From the NCBI RefSeq assembly GCF_001439735.1, contig NZ_JYLN01000002.1, forward strand, positions 62,001 through 126,000: a stretch of 64,000 nucleotides of DNA, in the 5' to 3' direction. Source of the stretch: Pseudomonas paralactis (GTDB lineage: Bacteria > Pseudomonadota > Gammaproteobacteria > Pseudomonadales > Pseudomonadaceae). Shown here piece after piece: positions 8,003 to 14,503 of the stretch; position 1 is the stretch's first letter; the number at the start of each line of letters is the position of its first letter. The position numbers and the translations under genes are program-made. The notes under the pieces were generated by a model. That model saw only the letters and a list, made by a program, of their open reading frames with translations, was not told where the DNA came from and ran no database searches.

Positions 8003-9151
8003 TCAAAACGCGCTACGAAATATCTCTTCAATCTGGCGCTGATCCGCCCGACGTGGGTTGGTCAACCCGCACGCGTCCTTCAACGCGTTGGCAGCCAGCA
8101 CCGGGATGTCCTGCAACTTGGCACCCAGCTCACGCAGGCCGGCGGGGATTTCCACGTCCTGAGACAGCCGGCGTATTGCCGAGATGGCGGCCTGGGCGCC
8201 CTCCTCCACGGTGATGCCCTTGATGTCCGCGCCCAGGGCACGGGCCACGTCGCTCAAGCGCTTGGCGCTGACGCTGGCATTGAAGCTTTGTACGTGAGGC
8301 AGGAGCACGGCGTTGCAAACGCCATGGGGCAGGTCGTACAGACCGCCCAGTTGGTGCGCCATGGCATGCACAAACCCCAGAGACGCGTTGTTAAATGCCA
8401 TACCGGCGAGGAACTGTGCGTAAGCCATGTTTTCCCGTGCGGCCATGTCATTGCCGTCGCGCACCGCCAGGCGCAAGTTGGCACTGATCAGCTCGATGGC
8501 CTTGATCGCACAGGCGTCGGTGATCGGTGTGGCGGCGGTGGACACGTAGGCTTCAATGGCGTGGGTCAGCGCATCCATCCCGGTGGCGGCGGTGAGGCTC
8601 TTGGGCATACCAACCATCAGCGCCGGGTCGTTGACCGACAGCAGCGGCGTGACGTTACGATCAACGATGGCCATTTTCACGTGACGGGTTTCGTCGGTGA
8701 TGATGCAAAACCGCGTCATCTCGCTGGCGGTGCCGGCGGTGGTGTTGATGGCGACCAGTGGCAGTTGCGGCTTGCTCGACTGATCGACGCCTTCATAGTC
8801 GCCGATGCGTCCGCCGTTGGTGGCGCACAGAGCAATGCCCTTGGCACAGTCATGGGGCGAACCGCCGCCCAGGGACACCACGAAATCGCAGGCCGTCTGT
8901 TGCAGCAGCGCCAGCCCCTTCTCGACGTTTTCTACCGTGGGGTTGGGCTTGGCGCCGTCGTAGATCACCGAGTCAATATCCTGCATCGCCAACTTCTCGG
9001 CGATCAGGCTCGCCACACCGGCTTTGGCCAGGCCGGCGTCTGTGACGATCAAGGCTTTACGAAAGTGGTAGGCGCGAATGGCGGTCATGGCTTCGTCGAG
9101 GCAGTCGCTGCCCATGATGTTGACGGCGGGGATGAAGAATGTGCTGCTCAT
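8003..9151 (-). CDS. yiaY: Iron-containing alcohol dehydrogenase
   Basis: Group III metal-dependent alcohol dehydrogenase, 382 aa, oxidising short alcohols with NAD. The cofactor loop [11 protein letters not shown] is at about residues 95-105, and iron ligands are expected in the conserved [16 protein letters not shown] and [18 protein letters not shown] blocks, both intact. It is closest by eye to YiaY and Pseudomonas ErcA-type enzymes; in pseudomonads ErcA is tied to ethanol-oxidation regulation, but no exaA or pqq genes are nearby, so the YiaY name is generic. Monocistronic by appearance. Confidence 0.88.
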   Translation of the reverse strand: MSSTFFIPAVNIMGSDCLDEAMTAIRAYHFRKALIVTDAGLAKAGVASLIAEKLAMQDIDSVIYDGAKPNPTVENVEKGLALLQQTACDFVVSLGGGSPHDCAKGIALCATNGGRIGDYEGVDQSSKPQLPLVAINTTAGTASEMTRFCIITDETRHVKMAIVDRNVTPLLSVNDPALMVGMPKSLTAATGMDALTHAIEAYVSTAATPITDACAIKAIELISANLRLAVRDGNDMAARENMAYAQFLAGMAFNNASLGFVHAMAHQLGGLYDLPHGVCNAVLLPHVQSFNASVSAKRLSDVARALGADIKGITVEEGAQAAISAIRRLSQDVEIPAGLRELGAKLQDIPVLAANALKDACGLTNPRRADQRQIEEIFRSAF

Positions 9152-9275
9152 GGTCGATCCTCAGAGGCTTTATGCCGACAGAATCCACCGGTACCGCATG
9201 GCGCATCTTGATCAGGATCAACGCCGGCTCGTGATAAAGTCACCCCCCCAGCCGATTTCGAGTAGACCCGCCGCA

Positions 9276-10292
9276 ATGAAGGATTTCCAGGATATTGACG
9301 CCCACCTTGAAGACTGGAGCGCCCTGCGCGACACCGTCGACTTCAGCGGGATTCTGATCGGCAACGGCGCCAGCCGCACGATCTGGGAAGACTTTGCCTA
9401 CGACTCGTTGTTCGAAAACGCCCGCACCGTGGAAGAAAAGCCCCTGAGCCAATCCGAACTCAGCGTGTTCGATGCCCTGCAAACCCGCAGTTTCGAGCAA
9501 GCCCTGGGCGCCTTGAAAACCACCAGCCGGGTCAACAAGGCCCTGGCGGTCAGTTCGGCGGCGCCGCGTAATCGCTACTACGCAATCAAAGAAGCGCTGA
9601 TCAACACCATCCACACCGTTCACATCCCGTGGCGACTGGTGCAGCCATCGACCCTGGCGACGATCAACGCTGAGTTGGCACGCTACGCCACTGTCTTCAC
9701 CAGCAACTACGACTTGCTCAACTACTGGGCAATCCTGCACACGCCAGGGATCGACGACCTGTTCCGCAGCGCTGATTCAAGCTTTGATCTGCGCAATACC
9801 CACACCGACACCACGCGCATTCTCTACCTGCACGGCGGCCTGCATCTGGTGCGCAACCTTGACGGTACGGCGCGCAAACTGCCGTCCACCGACAGCACTT
9901 TGCTCAGCAGTTTTGCGATCAACAACACGATCAAGACCCTGGACGATGTGCCGCTGTTTGTCAGCGAAGGCAAGGTTGAGGAAAAGCTCAAGAGCATTCG
10001 CAGTTCGGATTATCTGTCGTTCTGTTATGAGCAGTTGCTGACCCATACAGGCGCGTTGTGCATTTTCGGCCATGACCTGGGGCCGCAGGATAAGCACCTG
10101 GTGGATGCGATTCGCCAGGCCGGCATCACCACCCTGGCAATCTCGGTGTCGGGGCGCACTGAGGGCTTTATTCGTCAGCAGAAGCAGCGGTATTCACAGC
10201 TGTTTGAAGGGACTGGGGCGCAGTTGAAGTTCTTCGCAGCGCGCACGCATCCGCTGGGTAATCCGGCGCTTTCAGTCCCGGTCGAACACTGA
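9276..10292 (+). CDS. DUF4917 family protein, SIR2-like
   Basis: Uncharacterised 338-aa soluble protein. Its pattern suggests a SIR2-like nucleotide-binding fold: an N-terminal glycine loop with FSGILIGNGASRTIWEDFAY (about 24-43), a central VFTSNYDLLNYW (about 130-141) and ILYLHGGLHLVRN (about 175-187), then a C-terminal HTGALCIFGHDLGPQDKHLV. This order (GNG, TSNYD, LHG) is seen in SIR2-family NAD hydrolases, including some phage-defence proteins. The ATG at 9276 fits the family start better than a long upstream extension. It has no defence neighbours. The NADase idea is inference from motifs. Confidence 0.72.
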   Translation: MKDFQDIDAHLEDWSALRDTVDFSGILIGNGASRTIWEDFAYDSLFENARTVEEKPLSQSELSVFDALQTRSFEQALGALKTTSRVNKALAVSSAAPRNRYYAIKEALINTIHTVHIPWRLVQPSTLATINAELARYATVFTSNYDLLNYWAILHTPGIDDLFRSADSSFDLRNTHTDTTRILYLHGGLHLVRNLDGTARKLPSTDSTLLSSFAINNTIKTLDDVPLFVSEGKVEEKLKSIRSSDYLSFCYEQLLTHTGALCIFGHDLGPQDKHLVDAIRQAGITTLAISVSGRTEGFIRQQKQRYSQLFEGTGAQLKFFAARTHPLGNPALSVPVEH

Positions 10293-10311
10293 TTTCACAT
10301 ACTGATCGCGG

Positions 10312-10839
10312 TCATTCTTCCGCGCTGTGCACCACCACCAGCAACTGCGCCTGCACCTCCCCCACCGAGCGAATCCGGTGGGGTTTCTGCGCATTGAAAT
10401 GCAGCGCGTCACCGCGCTCCAGCAGCACGCGCTCGCTCATGAAATCCACTTCCACCTGGCCTTCATGGACGAACAGAAACTCTTCCCCCAAGTGCTCCTT
10501 GAAGGTCTTGTCGGTGAACTCCGCCGGCGGGTAGATGATAAACGGCAACAAGCTGCGTTCACTGACTTGATGGGCAAGCACCGCGTAACCCGGCGACGTG
10601 TCGGGCCGTTCATGGCTGCGCACCAGGCTATAGCTGTCGAGGCTGACCTTGTCTTCGCTGAACAACTCTTCGACTTTCACGTTCAGGGCCTTGGCCAGTT
10701 TCAGCGCAGCGGCAATGGACGGCGTGTTCAGCCCGCGCTCCACCTTCGACAGGTAACTCTTGGTCATCCCGGATTTTTCGGCCAGGGATTCCAGGGTTAC
10801 GCCAAGTTTTTTTCTCAATAATTTCAAACGGATAGACAT
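10312..10839 (-). CDS. XRE-cupin transcriptional regulator
   Basis: Regulator of 175 aa with an N-terminal Cro/CI helix-turn-helix (IRLKLLRKKLGVTLESLAEK then GMTKSYLSKVERGLNTPSIA, residues 3-44) and a C-terminal cupin domain that probably senses a small ligand (EEFLFVHEGQVEVDFMSERV, GDALHFNAQKPHRI). It is divergent from a class II aldolase gene. The gap contains a 17-bp palindrome inside the aldolase promoter, the likely site where this protein acts. The ligand is unknown but is plausibly the substrate of the aldolase/lyase pair. Confidence 0.9.
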   Translation of the reverse strand: MSIRLKLLRKKLGVTLESLAEKSGMTKSYLSKVERGLNTPSIAAALKLAKALNVKVEELFSEDKVSLDSYSLVRSHERPDTSPGYAVLAHQVSERSLLPFIIYPPAEFTDKTFKEHLGEEFLFVHEGQVEVDFMSERVLLERGDALHFNAQKPHRIRSVGEVQAQLLVVVHSAEE

Positions 10840-10878
10840 TTGCTGCGGTTAATCCATGCAGAAAGCGATGAGCCGTGC

Positions 10879-10920
10879 TTGCCAATGACACAAAGTGTCA
10901 TATAGCATCTTTAGTGTCAT
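10879..10920 (+). promoter_or_regulatory. Promoter with embedded operator upstream of the aldolase operon
   Basis: TTGCCA (10879-10884) and TATAGC (10901-10906) are 16 bp apart. The palindrome ATGACACAAAGTGTCAT (10885-10901) fills this spacer exactly. A further half site GTGTCAT lies at 10914-10920, 19 bp downstream of the previous one. Binding by the divergent XRE-cupin protein would block RNA polymerase and may also control its own gene. Assignment of binder is inference. Confidence 0.65.
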
Positions 10921-10999
10921 TTGCATGTCCCCAACGACCTTGCGAGCAGCGGGCGAGCAGCAAATCCGACGTCCATTGAACCACCCAAAGGACACCGAT

Positions 11000-11782
11000 A
11001 TGGCCAAGACATTAGCACTCCCAAAAGACCAACTGGTCAAGCAAGCCCTGAGCCAGATGCAAAACAGCCTGGCAGATAATACGTGGACCGAGCGGCAAAA
11101 GCTGGCGCTGACCTGCCGAATTCTGTTCGAACACGGCCACGATTCCGGCCTGGCCGGGCAAATTACCGCACGGGGGCCTGCACCGGGCACCTACTACACT
11201 CAGCAACTGGGCCTGGGTTTTGATGAAATCACCGCCAGTAACCTGCTGCTGGTCAACGAAGACCTGGAAGTGCTCGAAGGGCATGGCATTCCTAACCCGG
11301 CCAACCGCTTTCACACCTGGGTGTACCGCGGGCGCCCGGATGTAAACTGCATCATCCATACACACCCCACGCACATTGCCGCGCTGTCGATGCTGGAAGT
11401 GCCGTTGCAGGTGTCGCATATGGACCTCTGCCCGCTGTATGAAGATTGCGCGTTCCTGCAGGCCTGGCCCGGCGTACCGGTAGGCAATGAAGAAGGGGAA
11501 ATCATCACCACGGCGCTGGGCGACAAACGCGCCATTCTGCTCTCGCACCATGGCCAGTTGTCCACCGGGGCCAGCATCGAAGAAGCCTGCGTCATCGCGC
11601 AGTTGATCGAGCGGGCGGCCAGGTTGCAGTTGCTGGCGATGTCCGCGGGCACCGTCAAGCCGATCCTGCCGGAGTTGGGGCGCGAGGCCCATGACTGGAT
11701 TTCCAAGCCCAAGCGCCACGGCGCCGCGTTCAATTACTACGCGCGGCAAAACCTGCGTAAACACGCCGATTGCCTGAACTGA
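11000..11782 (+). CDS. Class II aldolase/adducin-domain protein
   Basis: Cytoplasmic zinc-dependent aldolase-family enzyme, 260 aa. The metal-binding pair is in IIHTHPTHIAALSML (about 117-131), and a further His is in AILLSHHGQLSTGASIEEA. The opening QKLALTCRILFEHGHDSGLAGQ is typical of fuculose-phosphate-aldolase relatives. The ATG at 11000 (MAKTLALPKD) is chosen; upstream in-frame codons overlap the operator region. A DapA-like lyase follows 28 bp later in the same operon, and an XRE-cupin regulator is divergent. A sugar-acid or hydroxy-acid catabolic role is likely but the substrate is not identifiable. Confidence 0.88.
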   Translation: MAKTLALPKDQLVKQALSQMQNSLADNTWTERQKLALTCRILFEHGHDSGLAGQITARGPAPGTYYTQQLGLGFDEITASNLLLVNEDLEVLEGHGIPNPANRFHTWVYRGRPDVNCIIHTHPTHIAALSMLEVPLQVSHMDLCPLYEDCAFLQAWPGVPVGNEEGEIITTALGDKRAILLSHHGQLSTGASIEEACVIAQLIERAARLQLLAMSAGTVKPILPELGREAHDWISKPKRHGAAFNYYARQNLRKHADCLN

Positions 11783-11810
11783 TCGCCCCCTTTTTGACCG
11801 GAGTTTTCCC

Positions 11811-12683
11811 ATGTCCAATCCAACTATTCACGGCATCATCGGCTACACCATCACCCCGTTCAGTGCTGATGGTCAGCGTGTTGACTTCGACGCCCTGGGG
11901 CGTTCCATCGACCGCTTGGTCGACAGCGGCGTCCACGCCATTGCGCCGCTGGGCAGCACCGGCGAAGGCGCTTACCTGAGCGATGCCGAGTGGGACGATG
12001 TCAGTGCCTACAGCATCGAAAAAGTCGCCAAGCGCGTGCCGACCATTGTCAGCGTGTCCGACCTGACCACCGCCAAGGCTGTGCGGCGTGCCCGTTATGC
12101 CGAGGCGCACGGCGCCGATGTGGTCATGGTGCTGCCCGCCTCATACTGGAAACTCAGCGACGCGCAAATCCTCGCCCACTACGCCGCGATCGGCGACAGC
12201 GTCGGCGTGCCGATCATGCTCTACAACAACCCGGCCACCAGCGGTACCGACATGTCGGTGGATTTGATCCTGCGCATCCTCAAGCAGGTCGACAACGTGA
12301 CCATGGTCAAGGAGAGCACGGGCGACATCCAGCGCATGCACCAGTTAAAACTTGAGAGTGACGTGCCTTTCTACAACGGCTGCAACCCGCTGGCCCTGGA
12401 AGCCTTCGCGGCCGGTGCCAAAGGCTGGTGCACCGCGGCGCCGAACTTGATCCCTCAGCTCAACCTGGACTTGTACCAGGCAGTGCTGGCCAATGACTTG
12501 AACAAGGCACGCGAGCTGTTCTATCGGCAGTTGCCGTTGCTGCAATTTATCCTCAAGGGCGGCTTGCCGACGACGGTCAAGGCCGGGTTGCGCCTGACCG
12601 GGTTGGAAGTGGGGGATCCACGGTTGCCGGTGTTTGCGTTGGATGAGGCAGGGATCGAACAACTCAAAACACTTCTGAAATAA
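11811..12683 (+). CDS. Dihydrodipicolinate synthase/N-acetylneuraminate lyase family protein
   Basis: TIM-barrel lyase of 290 aa that should use a Schiff-base lysine. The pyruvate-binding APLGSTGEGAYL (46-57), Tyr138 in IMLYNNP and Lys167 in VTMVKEST are all in place. It is unlikely to be the housekeeping DapA, because it is coupled to a class II aldolase gene (28-bp gap) under a dedicated regulator; such copies act in catabolism of keto-deoxy sugar acids or similar compounds. Ribosome site GGAG precedes the ATG. The reaction is not predictable from sequence alone. Confidence 0.88.
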   Translation: MSNPTIHGIIGYTITPFSADGQRVDFDALGRSIDRLVDSGVHAIAPLGSTGEGAYLSDAEWDDVSAYSIEKVAKRVPTIVSVSDLTTAKAVRRARYAEAHGADVVMVLPASYWKLSDAQILAHYAAIGDSVGVPIMLYNNPATSGTDMSVDLILRILKQVDNVTMVKESTGDIQRMHQLKLESDVPFYNGCNPLALEAFAAGAKGWCTAAPNLIPQLNLDLYQAVLANDLNKARELFYRQLPLLQFILKGGLPTTVKAGLRLTGLEVGDPRLPVFALDEAGIEQLKTLLK

Positions 12684-12686
12684 ACA

Positions 12687-12776
12687 CCCTGCTCGCGAAT
12701 CACGCCAGCGATAACGCAGCACCTTTGGGTGTTCGTGTTGCCTATTCGTTTTTCGCGAGCAAGCTCGCTCCTACAG
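12687..12776. repeat. REP half-element (TGTAGGAGCGAGC family)
   Basis: The right arm TTCGCGAGCAAGCTCGCTCC plus TACA is complete, and a degenerate left arm (TGCTCGCGAA) lies about 55 bp before it. It sits between the lyase gene and the sigma-factor promoter and could form a hairpin. Confidence 0.7.
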
Positions 12777-12807
12777 GTGATGAAAGGGTGCACATTAACA
12801 GAGACAA

Positions 12808-12832
12808 ATAACAATAATTCTCGATATCATTC
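12808..12832 (+). promoter_or_regulatory. Probable Fur box upstream of the ECF sigma gene
   Basis: On the complementary strand the stretch reads GATATCGAGAATTATTGTTA, close to the Fur consensus GATAATGATAATCATTATC. It lies 40-64 bp before the start of the iron-type sigma factor, where Fur repression is the rule in pseudomonads. Confidence 0.6.
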
Positions 12833-12871
12833 ACGACTTTTCCACGCCGTGCTTCGTCAAGAAGGATATCC

Positions 12872-13411
12872 ATGTCTCGTCCCAAGCCCGACCCGTCGTC
12901 GGCCGATGCCTGTCGCGGGTTTTATGCAGATATTCTGTATTTCCTGCGTAAACGCACGGACAACGCCAGCGACGCGGCAGACATGACTCAGGATGTCTTT
13001 ACCCAGTGGCTGGGCTACCGCGACCGGGCCAAGGTCGAGCAGCCACGGGCGTTCCTGTTCCAAATGGCGCGCAATCTGCTGCGCGATCACTGGCGCAAAC
13101 AGAAGGTACGGCACACCGCCCATCCCGACCACGCCGCAATGGATATCGAGCCGGTCACCGACGAACAGCACGACCCCATGGCTGCCGCCCTTCGCCTGCA
13201 ACGCCTGGAACAGTTGAAAGAAGTCCTCGCCGAACTCTCGCCCCGCCGGCGAGAAGCCCTTATGCTGCACCGCTTCGAAGGCTTGAGCCAGGCACAGATC
13301 GCCGAACGCATGGGCATCTCCACCAGCATGGTGGAAAAGCACATCGCCCTGGCCCTGCTGCATTGCAAGCGACGCCTTCAATCCGACCCCGGCACGGAGC
13401 AGCCAGAATGA
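12872..13411 (+). CDS. FecI/HasI-type ECF sigma factor
   Basis: Extracytoplasmic-function sigma factor of 179 aa. Region 2 spans about residues 10-70 (FYADILYFLRKRTDNASDAA, DMTQDVFTQWL, RAFLFQMARNLLRDHWRK), and region 4 about 110-165 (LSPRRREALMLHRFEGLSQA, QIAERMGISTSMVEKHI). The family directs RNA polymerase to a TonB-receptor gene when the receptor's ligand is present. Its stop overlaps the FecR start (ATGA). Fur control is suggested by the box upstream. The partner receptor is HasR-like, so this may be the HasI equivalent. Confidence 0.92.
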   Translation: MSRPKPDPSSADACRGFYADILYFLRKRTDNASDAADMTQDVFTQWLGYRDRAKVEQPRAFLFQMARNLLRDHWRKQKVRHTAHPDHAAMDIEPVTDEQHDPMAAALRLQRLEQLKEVLAELSPRRREALMLHRFEGLSQAQIAERMGISTSMVEKHIALALLHCKRRLQSDPGTEQPE

Positions 13412-14376
13412 ACCGCCTGAGCGACATCGACGCCCTGGACAGCCAAGCGAGCGACTCCATCGACGCCCAAGCCGCCAGTTGGTTTGCACGCAACCGCAAC
13501 GCTGCCAGCCGTGCCGACCGCAAAGCCTTTGCCGCCTGGCAGGCGGTGCCGGCCCATGCGCGTGCCTATGCCGAATTCGAACAACTGTGGGCCGACCTCG
13601 CCCAGTTGCAGCAACTGAACAAAGCGGTACCACTGCCCAAACGCAAGCTCAGCCTCTGGCGCCCGGCCCTGGCGGTGGCCGCTGCCCTGCTTTGCGCCGT
13701 GCTGGCGACACACATCGGCGCCCCCCGCGAGCTGTATCACACCCAGGTCGCCGCTCATGCCAAAGGTATGCGCACCATGCACCTGCCCGATGGCAGCACC
13801 CTGTATGTGAATGCCAACACCCAGCTTCGCGTGGACTTCAGCGCCCATCAACGGGTTCTGCATCTGGACAAAGGCCAGCTGTATATCGAAGTGGCGGCGG
13901 ACAAGGAGCGGCCACTCTACGTGCAAGCCGGCGAGTCGATCATACGGGTGGTGGGCACTGGTTTTGACGTGCGCCGCAGCCAGCAGCAACTGGTGGTGAG
14001 CGTCGCCCATGGTCAGGTGGCGTTCGAACCGGACAGCAAAAGCGCCATCACCCTGCTCGGCGCCCGGCAACGTGCCGCTTACAGCTACGCCAAAGGCACC
14101 CTGCAACAACAAACCCTCAGCGCTGAAGAAGTGGCTGATTGGCGCAGCGGGCATCTATCGTTTCGCAACCGCGAACTGGCCAGCCTGATCGACGAGCTGA
14201 GCCTGTACCGTCCCCAGCCGCCGTTGCAGGTCAGCAAGGCCGTGGCGCAACTCAAGGTGTCGGGCAACCTGGATGTGAATGACCCCGATGCGCTGCTCAA
14301 CGCCCTGCCCGCCCTGTTGCCGGTAAAAACCGTGGTCTTGGCCGATGGCAGTGTGAGAGTCGAGCCGAGCAAATAG
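13408..14376 (+). CDS. FecR/HasS-type transmembrane anti-sigma regulator
   Basis: Inner-membrane sigma regulator of 322 aa. The cytoplasmic N-terminal DUF4880 segment (AASWFARNRNAASRADRKAF, AAWQAVPAHARAYAEFEQLW) binds the sigma factor. A single membrane helix lies near 85-105 (LAVAAALLCAVLATHIGA). The periplasmic FecR domain follows (MRTMHLPDGSTLYVNANTQL, GQLYIEVAADKERPLYVQAG). It reads out the receptor's signalling domain in the periplasm. It is translationally coupled to the sigma gene by a 4-nt overlap and is followed by a terminator hairpin before the receptor. Confidence 0.92.
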   Translation: MNRLSDIDALDSQASDSIDAQAASWFARNRNAASRADRKAFAAWQAVPAHARAYAEFEQLWADLAQLQQLNKAVPLPKRKLSLWRPALAVAAALLCAVLATHIGAPRELYHTQVAAHAKGMRTMHLPDGSTLYVNANTQLRVDFSAHQRVLHLDKGQLYIEVAADKERPLYVQAGESIIRVVGTGFDVRRSQQQLVVSVAHGQVAFEPDSKSAITLLGARQRAAYSYAKGTLQQQTLSAEEVADWRSGHLSFRNRELASLIDELSLYRPQPPLQVSKAVAQLKVSGNLDVNDPDALLNALPALLPVKTVVLADGSVRVEPSK

Positions 14377-14387
14377 CCTTAACACTG

Positions 14388-14428
14388 CACACATGAGAAT
14401 ATTTTGCATTCGCATGTGTGGTTTTTTT
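14388..14428 (+). terminator. Intrinsic terminator between anti-sigma and receptor genes
   Basis: CACACATG (14388-14395) pairs with CATGTGTG (14413-14420), extended inward by GAAT/ATTC across a one-base mismatch, and is followed by a run of seven T. It should stop most transcripts from the sigma promoter, leaving the receptor on its own, presumably sigma-dependent, promoter. Confidence 0.8.
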
Positions 14429-14503
14429 GGCCTGCCCCGTCTTCCTCCCGTCCGTGTTTGATACGCACACCTTTTTGGCTATTTAGCCGCCCCGGGGGAT
14501 TTC

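Noticed and set aside
9078..9275. A 66-codon N-terminal extension of the DUF4917 gene
   Set aside because: It overlaps the start of the alcohol dehydrogenase gene on the other strand, and the homologous region begins at the ATG at 9276.
13006..13407. An N-terminal extension of the FecR gene by 134 codons
   Set aside because: It overlaps the sigma gene in another frame. The ATG at 13408 gives the normal FecR N-terminus and an ATGA coupling.
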